Positions 24,138 to 32,482 of a stretch of DNA of 45,706 nucleotides are shown here, piece by piece. The stretch comes from an uncultured Paenibacillaceae bacterium (lineage in GTDB: Bacteria; Bacillota; Bacilli; Aneurinibacillales; Aneurinibacillaceae). The DNA is taken from assembly GCA_937874515.1 (NCBI GenBank), contig CALNBV010000243.1:1-45706 (forward strand). The letters run 5' to 3'. Below the pieces are notes generated by a model. It saw only the letters and a program-made list of their open reading frames with translations, did no database searches and had not been told where the DNA came from. A program made the position numbers and the translations under genes. The first letter of the stretch is position 1; each line of letters begins with the position of its first letter.

Positions 24138-26614
24138 TGTAACCGATTCATGTACCCTCTATGGGTTAACAAAACTCCTTTCGGATTCCCTGTAGAACCA
24201 GAAGTATATAATACTGTCATTACATCATCCGCAGAATTTACACATTCCGGTTCTTCTCTGGGATAGTCCATCCATTCTTCCTGATCCAGAAAAACCATAG
24301 ATTGAATGGTAGTTTCATTTTTAATTAGTTTTTCAATGATTAACTGAAGAAATTGTTCACTAATAAAAGCATTCAATTTTGCTTGGTTCAGAATATAACT
24401 AATCCGCCCAATGGGATAGGTTGGATCAATGGGAACATAAGCAGCCCCAGCCTTCAAAATCCCTAAGATTCCTATCAACATAAAGGGTCCAGGAGATACC
24501 ATAATTCCCACAAGGGAACCTTTGTTTATTCCTTTAGCTTTTAAGTAATGGGCAAATTGATTTGATTTTTCGTTTAATTCACCATAGGTCATTCTTTCAT
24601 CGTTATATTCTATAGCGATAGCATCCGGCGTTTTTTTACACTGTTCAACAATCTGCAAATAGGGAATTTCCTTATTTACGATTGGCTCATTTCCCAGCAC
24701 AGATACCATTTCACTTAATGTTCTGCAGCTAAACAGTGCTTCCTTATCAACTTTTCCAACAAGTTTTTCTAGACGTGTCAGCACACGAATCTTCTGTAAT
24801 GAATCCATGCCGAATTCACACTCTAAGTCCATATGTAAATCTTCCTTCAATACAGGCTTTGCACATACTTCTTCAACTACTGTACATAGCATTGAAAGCA
24901 TTTTTGTATTCTGTTCATCATAGGTTTTTTCTGTGGAATGGTTTTTGTGAGTATCAACTGAAGCGGATGCGATTTCCTTTAAATAGTAAATAAATCGGTT
25001 TATAAACTGATTTATAAAGGAATCATCAAAAAACGAGCTGTCATAATTCGAGGTGATCAAAATCTTTCCCTGGAATATTTCGATAAGGTTATCAATTGCA
25101 CCAGGATTTGTACAAGTATACCCTTCATAATCTACTACTTTTAATTTGCCATAACATTCTTTGAAATGAGTATCTCCTACATAGGATAAGTAAAGATTTG
25201 ATTTCAAAGTGGAACGGATAAAGCCCGCTACTGTCTTAGGAATGATACCGTCCTGTAATCCAATATGTTCTTTCGCTTCTAATGCTGCTTTATAGGTTTG
25301 AGCCCGATCTATGCCAGAGGTAATATCCTTTTTAATTTCACGATCAATTTCTTTAATGAAGGATTCCCATTCTTCATTTTCATGATCACAATGGAATGTT
25401 AATGCTAGATTTTGTGCAAAAGCTCCCAGAATCCCCGTTGCATCTACGTTTGGATAAACTTTTCCCCCCGTAGGCAAATTGAGAATAATTGAGTTTCTAT
25501 ACTCGCTATAATCCCTAATGGTCTTTAAATAAGCACTAATAAGCAGGACAAATAAGGATGTGTTCCAGGACTTTGCCCGCATCAGCAAGGACTCTCTTAT
25601 TTGTTCTTGAATCCAAAATTTTTGGGATTTAGTATTGATTCCTCCACTGGATTCTAAAACAGGTTTGCGGCTTGATTCAAAAGGATTAAAGAAATACTTT
25701 TCTCTTCCTTGATTTTTTAAAAATGTTTCAAGATTACTGTTTTCTTCGTCGTTATGCCATTGATTCATTTGAGAAACGATATTGTTATATTTTGAGCAGG
25801 TAATGATTTCCGGTAAATTATGAGGGTAACCTTCTATTTTGGAATGATAAATTTCTAGTAACTCTCTTAAAAATTGTTGATTCCCCAAACCATCAGAAAT
25901 TGTATGGTTAATTGAGAGGAAGATTTCATATTCCTGTTGCCCGGTGCGAATCACTTCCACTGTATGGAGGGGCCAGGTAAAAATATCAAACTTTTTATTT
26001 ATCGCAGATTGGAATTTATTTTTAATAAACTCTCCTTGTTGTTCCACATCAAAAGATCTTAAATCATTATCTTCAAGTTTTGGAGGGATTACATTGTTTT
26101 CGATTTTCAAGCGGTATTGTTTAAAGGTTTTTGCCCCCTTGTCCATTTCAAAAACAGACTGTAAGATCGGATGGCGAAGAATCAGCTCTTTCCAGGATTC
26201 CCAAAGAAGATTTGAATTCAATTCTCCTCTAACTTTAACCCCAGAACTAATCGTAATCGTCGAAATGGAATAGTAAGAAATAAGAAATGGATACTGGGCA
26301 TTACAAATCTCTAAATACTGGGTTTGTTCTTTTTTTTCTGTACCACATTCCTCAAGGATTTCTACAATATCCCCAATTTTTTGTAATACTAATAAAGACT
26401 CAATGGGATACTTAGTTGAAAAATCATCCAACCTTTCCTGGGGAATGATTTTCATCAGTTCGTTCATCAGGGTAATCATTTTGATCGAGTCAAGTCCTAA
26501 ATCACTCTCCAGATACAAATCCATGTCCAAATCTTCAATATGATGACCTGTAATCGAAGCAATTAGTTCATAGATGAGACGTTCGCTATTCTCACTAATT
26601 TGGGATACAGCCAT
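24059..26614 (-). CDS. NRPS-like protein: carrier - condensation - carrier - truncated adenylation domain
   Basis: First gene of the operon, with ATG 26614 and GGGAGGG upstream. Positions are counted from that ATG. Carrier domain 1 has LGLDSIKM (S43). A condensation-type domain spans about 105-555, with the active His in INHTISDG (H237). Carrier domain 2 has FGMDSLQK (S605). An adenylation domain then starts at about 655 and runs only through KAGAAYVPIDPTYP and the A3 loop TSGSTGNPKG to about 830. It ends soon after HRGYMNRLQWHQTMFQL in a short out-of-frame tail. The C-terminal half of the adenylation domain is absent. The downstream sequence switches abruptly to a second, 5'-truncated adenylate-forming domain in another frame (see findings). 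The T-C-T-A order, with no C domain before A, is unusual. Confidence 0.85.
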   Translation of the reverse strand: MAVSQISENSERLIYELIASITGHHIEDLDMDLYLESDLGLDSIKMITLMNELMKIIPQERLDDFSTKYPIESLLVLQKIGDIVEILEECGTEKKEQTQYLEICNAQYPFLISYYSISTITISSGVKVRGELNSNLLWESWKELILRHPILQSVFEMDKGAKTFKQYRLKIENNVIPPKLEDNDLRSFDVEQQGEFIKNKFQSAINKKFDIFTWPLHTVEVIRTGQQEYEIFLSINHTISDGLGNQQFLRELLEIYHSKIEGYPHNLPEIITCSKYNNIVSQMNQWHNDEENSNLETFLKNQGREKYFFNPFESSRKPVLESSGGINTKSQKFWIQEQIRESLLMRAKSWNTSLFVLLISAYLKTIRDYSEYRNSIILNLPTGGKVYPNVDATGILGAFAQNLALTFHCDHENEEWESFIKEIDREIKKDITSGIDRAQTYKAALEAKEHIGLQDGIIPKTVAGFIRSTLKSNLYLSYVGDTHFKECYGKLKVVDYEGYTCTNPGAIDNLIEIFQGKILITSNYDSSFFDDSFINQFINRFIYYLKEIASASVDTHKNHSTEKTYDEQNTKMLSMLCTVVEEVCAKPVLKEDLHMDLECEFGMDSLQKIRVLTRLEKLVGKVDKEALFSCRTLSEMVSVLGNEPIVNKEIPYLQIVEQCKKTPDAIAIEYNDERMTYGELNEKSNQFAHYLKAKGINKGSLVGIMVSPGPFMLIGILGILKAGAAYVPIDPTYPIGRISYILNQAKLNAFISEQFLQLIIEKLIKNETTIQSMVFLDQEEWMDYPREEPECVNSADDVMTVLYTSGSTGNPKGVLLTHRGYMNRLQWHQTMFQLKPLMKMKNSFHLFGHVC

Positions 26615-26811
26615 TAAATTCCCTCCCATGTAACTTTTTGTTCGATTTCATTCTATTGTGTAGATTTTTTAATTTCTATACTATTCACACAAATCTATTA
26701 AAGACAACATATGAGGTTAATATTATGAGAGAAATGTAAAAAAATTAATAGTTTTTAAACATTTTCCTCTAAGGGATTAAAAAATAGAAAGATTTTCTTA
26801 CATCATTCCAC

Positions 26812-26984
26812 CTTCTTTTTGATCTTAGAGGAAAGGCGTTGTTCCTGATCCCCGTATTTCTTAGCAATCCTCCAATTAATTTGGAAGGCCTCTGCATATT
26901 GGTAATGGACAATCTTTCTGATTTCTTAAGTGTTTGATACAATTAATATCGGACATTGCTAGCATCCTTTCTAAACCTCCCTGT
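26812..26984 (-). pseudogene. N-terminal scrap of an IS21-family istA
   Basis: The minus strand reads ERMLAMSDINCIKHLRNQK, closely parallel at DNA level to the start of the istA at 10640. In another frame it gives AEAFQINWRIAKKYGDQEQ, which resembles the second helix-turn-helix of IstA. The rest of the element is gone. It differs enough from the 10-kb copy to be a different IS21 relative. Confidence 0.6.
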
Positions 26985-27377
26985 TCGAGCGTAGACAACT
27001 TAGCAGTGAGGGCACTTGGGGTAACCTGGCAAGTCTTTTTTTTATAGCACTAAAAAAAGTGCTAGACTCTGCACAAATTCATTGCATAAGTCTGCACTTT
27101 TATTTTGCAATACACATCTTATATTTGTTTTATCCTTATTTCCACCTCAATTTTTTTGATTTAAACAATTCTATCACTTAATCAATACAAAAAAACTGAA
27201 AAACATTAAAACATCCAATCGTTTACCGAAAACTACTTCGATTTATTAAATGCAAATATCCTGTCTTGATACATTAAACCGTAACACTGTAATTACAGTT
27301 AAATATAAACTAGCCGTACACATTTAAAAATAATAAGCAAAATCAAGACTAAAACGTAAGCCCGAAATAGAAAATAA

Positions 27378-27448
27378 GCGTACCGTGAAAGTACGCATCA
27401 CAAATAACCGTATATCGTGATTTTTTCACATCAGATATGCGGTTATTT
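27378..27448. other. Tandem hairpins of unknown role
   Basis: GCGTAC/GTACGC (27378-27396) is followed 6 bp later by a 15-bp stem, AAATAACCGTATATC (27402) with GATATGCGGTTATTT (27434-27448). The second stem is perfect if one G-U pair is allowed. No U-run follows on either strand, so these are not ordinary terminators. They could be part of a small structured RNA or the end of a lost mobile element. Confidence 0.5.
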
Positions 27449-27531
27449 CACCTTCCTTTCTTATTTTAGAGGCTTGGACAATCTCTATTATAAAACTGAA
27501 AGTGAGTTTTTTTTGTATAACAATTTATTGC

Positions 27532-27550
27532 CCACCCGCATAGCGGGTGG
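27532..27550 (+). terminator. GC-rich hairpin, possible terminator
   Basis: CCACCCGC and GCGGGTGG form an 8-bp stem with a 3-base loop, followed by TTTTATGTTT. No plus-strand gene lies upstream, so it may belong to a lost element. Confidence 0.4.
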
Positions 27551-27606
27551 TTTTATGTTTCGCCTTCTTCAGGCTCAACAGACTAAAGTCCATAATAAAA
27601 TTAAAA

Positions 27607-27639
27607 GGTTTGAGCCCGATACAATATCGAACTCAAACC
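27607..27639 (-). terminator. Terminator of the RHS toxin/immunity operon
   Basis: A 15-bp, two-mismatch stem (GGTTTGAG...CGATA with TATCG...CTCAAACC) is followed on the minus strand by TTTTAATTTTATT. It lies about 90 bp beyond the DUF4272 gene stop. Confidence 0.8.
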
Positions 27640-27728
27640 AAACTGCCTAGCAAAATAACCGTGTCTAACTTTTGGGGGTCACTTCAAAACGTAATCGGCT
27701 TTTGATTTTAAATATGTTTATAATTCTA

Positions 27729-28442
27729 TCAGGTGCTTGTATCAACATCGTCCCATTCTTCATCACTTGTAATCCATTCATATGCATGATGTCGCCAAGA
27801 CACAATATTTTTAAGCAATTCAATCTCTTTAAGGGACAATTGATAATACGGTTTTTCAAATGCTATAAAATCTTTTGGAAATTCTTTTGAAAGCTTTATT
27901 TTTTTTATAACTTTTTTCATTTCATCCCCAAAAATAGATAAGATTATTTCATCAATATTTTGATCTAATTTCTGTTGTCCTACTCTTGCTCTCCAATGCC
28001 ACAACATGGTTAATTCTCTTCGTTGAACAATTTCATTTAAGTCCTTTAAGTTATTTTCCTTTATCATATCTTCGAATTTTTCATTAATTTCCATTAAAAT
28101 AGGATGGAAATCCTTTAATACATATTTTTCAAAACTTGTCAGTCTTGAAACTAATCCTACTGACCACAAAAGGGGTTCAACTGCTTCATATTGATTATAC
28201 ATCAATCGAATATTTTGATTAGGTATGTCCTCTATTGTAGTGTTAAAAATCCGCTTTTCTGCTTTAGTTAGAAAATCAATATATTCATGTCTTACAAGCC
28301 AGTTATAGATTCTTTGCCTTTGTTCATTCCTTTCATCAACCGAATGATACTCGCCATCTAATACAGAACTTTCAAGAGCACACCTATCACAAAAAGTTAT
28401 TAACGCAACAATTCTTTGAAGGATACTTTTGTAATGTTTCAT
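27729..28442 (-). CDS. DUF4272-like protein, candidate immunity protein of the RHS toxin
   Basis: A 237-residue cytoplasmic, mostly helical protein without a signal peptide. Its layout resembles DUF4272 proteins: an early RCALESSVLDGE region, RQRIYNWLVRHEYIDFLTKAEKRIF, a central VEPLLWSVGLVSRLTSFEKYV and a later ELTMLWHWRARV. The start is ATG 28442, with AAGGAGGC upstream. It begins 15 bp after the stop of the RHS gene and shares its terminator. By the usual toxin-then-immunity order of polymorphic toxin loci, it is the natural candidate to neutralise the HNH tip. I know of no established assignment of DUF4272 as an immunity family, so the role rests on position. Confidence 0.75.
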   Translation of the reverse strand: MKHYKSILQRIVALITFCDRCALESSVLDGEYHSVDERNEQRQRIYNWLVRHEYIDFLTKAEKRIFNTTIEDIPNQNIRLMYNQYEAVEPLLWSVGLVSRLTSFEKYVLKDFHPILMEINEKFEDMIKENNLKDLNEIVQRRELTMLWHWRARVGQQKLDQNIDEIILSIFGDEMKKVIKKIKLSKEFPKDFIAFEKPYYQLSLKEIELLKNIVSWRHHAYEWITSDEEWDDVDTST

Positions 28443-28457
28443 AAAGCCTCCTTAATA

Positions 28458-31400
28458 TTAGTTATCAAAATTAGCTTTAAATCCCCCTGCTCTATTAGCT
28501 AAAGGATGCAAGATATTTTGTAAAAGTGGATCTGTGTGCTGACTTTTAGGAATAAGCTGAAGTTTATCTGGCCTATCAATTTGATGATGCCATACCCAAT
28601 CCTTACTAGGATTTAATAAATTTTTCCCTTTTCCACTTTCCATATGACCAATTGTATCATGTCCCAAAAGTTCATCAGCAGACTTTTTAAATTGAGGATC
28701 TGACTTTAATTGATTATAAAATTCCTTATTCGCTGCATTTCGATGAGCTGACCTCGATTTTCCCTTTCCTACCCCAGCTTCATATAGAACACTGTAAACT
28801 TTTTTGGGAGGAATAGCATTAGCTACTTTACCAATATTTTTAACAGCTTTTGTAACCTTAGTTGCAGCATTGACCAATCTTCCCACATGTACAGCAGTTG
28901 AAGCAACTCCTGTTGGGTCTGCAAAACACGCTAAATCTAAGGCAATCATTGCAGCGTTAGCTTTTGATGGTTTAATAGCAAATGATACAACATCCACCAC
29001 TAACCAAAAGGCATCGACTAGCCAAAGACCATCAGGATCCACATAGGATAACGGATTGTTTGCCGCATAAGTATAATCCGGTATTTCGCTTACAGGGTCA
29101 ATACTTAAAAACCGGCCTACAGATGAATCATAGTATCTATTGATAAGATAATATAATTTTGTCGTATCATCATAACGGTAACCTGCATAACGGTAAGGAT
29201 TAAGATCTGCTGCGGAACCTGTTTTCCCAACAATATTTCCCCACGCATCATAGGTGTATGATGCGACGATATTTCCACTTCCATCTGTTAATTGTACAAT
29301 ATCCCCGTGCCCATTGCGAACCGTGTAGTAAGTTGTCTCACTATTATCTGTATTTCGTTTCGTTAAACTTAGGAGGATATTGGAACCGCCCCAGGTATAG
29401 TACTTCATCAACTTACCTGTTCCGTCATACTCTCCCAGAACCCTGTTGCTTTTCCCGTCATAAAGGAATTTGGTAACTTGTCCGTTGACCGTCTGTTCAA
29501 TCCGACGACCCATATCATCATACTTATAAGTCGCTTTGACGGCTTTGGTTACCGTGTCTTTGATTACAGTAATACGATTGAAAGCGTCCCATGTATAATC
29601 ATATTTTCCATCACAGGTTACATTTCCGCTTCCGCCATTTTCGTAGGACCAGGCTTTTCCGTCTATATTGTCTATCTGAAATTTGTTAGTGATTGTATAA
29701 TTATAATTTATAGTGTTTACTTCTGTTCCATCCGGTTTCTTTTCTACCCGTTTCGTTCGATTCCCTAATTCATTGTATGTATAGGTAACCGTATTACCAT
29801 TTGGCAATTCTTCCGTATATAACTGACCTTTTGTTGTATACGTATAATCAAGGGTTTTTCCAGTTTGATCTTTAATGCTGGTAATTCTATTACTATTTTT
29901 TATTTGATCAAATGTATACAGGAAGGAAGATAACATCTGTCCCGTATTCGTTTGATTTCTTACTTCAGTTAATCGATTCCCAGTATCATAGGAATAATTT
30001 GCAATAATACTTCCCGAATCGATTCCTGAATAAACTCTTGAAATCATTCCATTTTCATTAAACAAAAATTTACTTACTTTTCCCTTCCAGTCCGTTAAAG
30101 TAGCTGGTTGATTAATCTTATTATAAGTAATAGATTCTGTTTTTAATGTTGTCCCACTTAAATTGTTTAATTTTTTTGTCGTAACATTACCTGACTCATC
30201 TACTGTGTAATTAATAGTACCTATAGAAGAATCCTTCCAGGATGTTATTTGATTCAAATCATTATAAGTGGCGGACCAGGTTAAGTTTAAAAATTCATCT
30301 TTGGCAGATAAAAGATTCCCTTTAACGTCATATCCATAAGAGTATTGTTTATCCCCATTTAAATAAATTTCAGTATTTCTACCAACACTGTCATATTTAA
30401 AACTAATTTCATCCTGATTTGGTGTATTAATTTGCTGCAATAATCCAGAAGGGGTATAAGCATACGTGGTTGTTCCATTCAATGGATTGATGACAGATTC
30501 CATTAAATCCAACCCATTGTATACATATGTCGTATGACCATATTCTTCAGTTGTTCCCGGTTTTTTAAGGGTAACCGTATCGGAATTTCCATTGGCATCA
30601 TAATGATAAGATACCAACAAATCATTCCCTGGAGGTTTCGTTGTTAATACCCGATCCATACTATCGTATGTGTATTCGGTAACATCTCCATTTGGAGCTG
30701 TTTTTGTCAATACATTTCCTGATTTCGGTTCAATTACATAGGAAGTAATGTACCCAAGAGGATCAGTTACTTTATTCACCCAGGTATTAGTGCTTTCATA
30801 ACCATAATCTGTTGTAATGCGTCCTTCCTGGAACCGTACATTATCAAAAGACACCTTACCCGTTGCATTTCCTGTCATCAGCACAGGACGAATATAAACT
30901 GTATTCGTTGGTGCCTGATTTTTACTTAGTTGTACACTTAATCGATGCCATTCGGTATTTCCCTGTAGCATTTCTGAAGTAAGACCATTAATAAAATTTT
31001 TATTGGCATCATAAAATTCAATTTTTATATGCGCTACTTTTGCAGAAAGGTTTTCCGTTTTTGCAAATGCAGTGAACGCATAGTCTTTATTTCGATCGTA
31101 TGGAAAATAGTATTTGTATCTTACTCCATCAAAGAGCGTCGCATTTTCAATAGAAACGCCTGCACCAGAGTATCCAGTTGACCAACGAGTGATTCCAACA
31201 GTTGACTTGTTCCAATAATAAGGAAAATAATCTCCCCGTTCAAAACTGGAGTTGTCCACTAAATTATATGCTGTATCCACAGGGTTTTCCTGAAGTTGAA
31301 TGGCATCGAAATAGGAAGTTCCTGAGCCTGTACTATTAGAAGCCCCTAATTTTACACGAATCCCATTGGTTCCTGATGGAAAATCAGCTGGTTTCAACAC

Positions 31401-32447
31401 CGTTGACCAGCGTTGCCAGTCCGATGATGTCGTTAAGGTCATTCTGCCGACTTCACCGATAACGTTCCAACTGCTATCACAGGCAAGTACGGATAGAACC
31501 GTTGATTGTTGACCGGACGTGGTCACATTCTTTAAATAACCGGAAAGAACATAGTCTGCATTTTGGTTACGAATGATTCCATCGGAATGAATAACAGTGT
31601 AAAAATCCGTATTTCCGGAAGAAGCCGTTACTTTTAAAGATTTATTACCAAATACCTTTTGTGAGGAATCAACACTCCACGTATTTTGTTGACCAGCGTT
31701 CGGATCAAAAAATTCCGGTAAATGATCATCGGTATCAATATCATTTTCAAAACTGCTGTTTTTAATTTCATTGGCAGCCAATCCTAAAGCATTGGTTTCT
31801 TTTTTCAAATTCTTTAGATTATCATATTCTTTCGCCTGGCTTGTATAATTGGGATCCCGACTTGTTAAGTTATCAATCCCCTCATAAGAGTAGTTATAAT
31901 TTTCTCCCTTCTTCCCAATATAAGAAGTTAAATTTGACTTACTGTCCCAGCTAAACGACTGAGTTTTATTTTGTGGGTCAGTAATCGTGATTAAATTTCC
32001 CTTTTCAGGCTCATATTTATATTTCCATATTTTACCCTCTGGATTAGTGTAAGAAGTCATCGTATTTGGAATCGTGGTATCCCAGGTATAGGATTCTGTA
32101 AGATTCAATCCTGCAGGATCTTGCTGGTATTTAGTTATGTTTTGGCTGCTGTTCATGGTATAGAGATGCTTACGTCCATCTCCATCATATCGGGCAGATT
32201 GTGTACCTGAAGGGTTTATTGTAAATTGTGAACCACAGACAAAAGAAGTCGCTGTAGCCCCTTCTTCAAATTGAATCCCATCAAACCAGCTAGTTCCACT
32301 TCCAGATGCATTACTGGTTCCTACTTTAACATAAACCGTTTTTGTTCCAGCTGGCAGTGCATCAGAAGTGCCAGGAGCAATTTTTTTTGATACTGTTCTC
32401 CAATCATCAAACGTTCCAGTTTCAGAAGAACGCCCCACTTCATCCAA
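28458..32447 (-). CDS. WapA-like RHS/YD-repeat protein, C-terminal part with HNH (WHH-type) nuclease tip
   Basis: This frame continues the protein encoded at 32483-34819. The listed start (TTG 32447) is only where the frame first offers a start codon; homology runs upstream to about 32480. It contains two family-4/9-like carbohydrate-binding modules (beginning NSSFENDIDTD and NSSFERGDYFPYYW), then many YD repeats (TYTYNELGNRTKR, TYKYDDMGRRIEQTV). The RHS core ends in INRYYDSSVGRFLSIDPVSE and NPLSYVDPDGL. The variable tip after DPDGL (about 190 residues) has SAHRNAANKEFYNQLKSDPQ and VWHHQIDRPDKLQLIPKSQH, the pattern of HNH/WHH nuclease toxins. Such proteins are exported, held at the cell surface, and deliver the tip into neighbouring cells. 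The next gene is the candidate immunity gene. Confidence 0.88.
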   Translation of the reverse strand: MDEVGRSSETGTFDDWRTVSKKIAPGTSDALPAGTKTVYVKVGTSNASGSGTSWFDGIQFEEGATATSFVCGSQFTINPSGTQSARYDGDGRKHLYTMNSSQNITKYQQDPAGLNLTESYTWDTTIPNTMTSYTNPEGKIWKYKYEPEKGNLITITDPQNKTQSFSWDSKSNLTSYIGKKGENYNYSYEGIDNLTSRDPNYTSQAKEYDNLKNLKKETNALGLAANEIKNSSFENDIDTDDHLPEFFDPNAGQQNTWSVDSSQKVFGNKSLKVTASSGNTDFYTVIHSDGIIRNQNADYVLSGYLKNVTTSGQQSTVLSVLACDSSWNVIGEVGRMTLTTSSDWQRWSTVLKPADFPSGTNGIRVKLGASNSTGSGTSYFDAIQLQENPVDTAYNLVDNSSFERGDYFPYYWNKSTVGITRWSTGYSGAGVSIENATLFDGVRYKYYFPYDRNKDYAFTAFAKTENLSAKVAHIKIEFYDANKNFINGLTSEMLQGNTEWHRLSVQLSKNQAPTNTVYIRPVLMTGNATGKVSFDNVRFQEGRITTDYGYESTNTWVNKVTDPLGYITSYVIEPKSGNVLTKTAPNGDVTEYTYDSMDRVLTTKPPGNDLLVSYHYDANGNSDTVTLKKPGTTEEYGHTTYVYNGLDLMESVINPLNGTTTYAYTPSGLLQQINTPNQDEISFKYDSVGRNTEIYLNGDKQYSYGYDVKGNLLSAKDEFLNLTWSATYNDLNQITSWKDSSIGTINYTVDESGNVTTKKLNNLSGTTLKTESITYNKINQPATLTDWKGKVSKFLFNENGMISRVYSGIDSGSIIANYSYDTGNRLTEVRNQTNTGQMLSSFLYTFDQIKNSNRITSIKDQTGKTLDYTYTTKGQLYTEELPNGNTVTYTYNELGNRTKRVEKKPDGTEVNTINYNYTITNKFQIDNIDGKAWSYENGGSGNVTCDGKYDYTWDAFNRITVIKDTVTKAVKATYKYDDMGRRIEQTVNGQVTKFLYDGKSNRVLGEYDGTGKLMKYYTWGGSNILLSLTKRNTDNSETTYYTVRNGHGDIVQLTDGSGNIVASYTYDAWGNIVGKTGSAADLNPYRYAGYRYDDTTKLYYLINRYYDSSVGRFLSIDPVSEIPDYTYAANNPLSYVDPDGLWLVDAFWLVVDVVSFAIKPSKANAAMIALDLACFADPTGVASTAVHVGRLVNAATKVTKAVKNIGKVANAIPPKKVYSVLYEAGVGKGKSRSAHRNAANKEFYNQLKSDPQFKKSADELLGHDTIGHMESGKGKNLLNPSKDWVWHHQIDRPDKLQLIPKSQHTDPLLQNILHPLANRAGGFKANFDN

Positions 32448-32482
32448 ATAATTATTGCTACCATCATACGCTAAAAGGGAAA

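Larger units (their letters stand above)
26640..27660. other. About 1 kb without an intact gene
   Basis: This AT-rich stretch separates the NRPS/PKS operon start from the RHS/immunity terminator. It holds an IS21 istA scrap (about 26812-26984), a TAGCACT/AGTGCTA hairpin near 27045-27065, three further hairpins between 27378 and 27550, and a terminator at 27607-27639. I could not identify a convincing promoter for the PKS operon beyond AT-rich sequence. No RNA gene was recognised. Confidence 0.6.

Noticed and set aside
27045..27065. TAGCACT/AGTGCTA hairpin as a terminator
   Set aside because: The T-rich tracts lie in the loop or on the wrong side of the stem for either strand.
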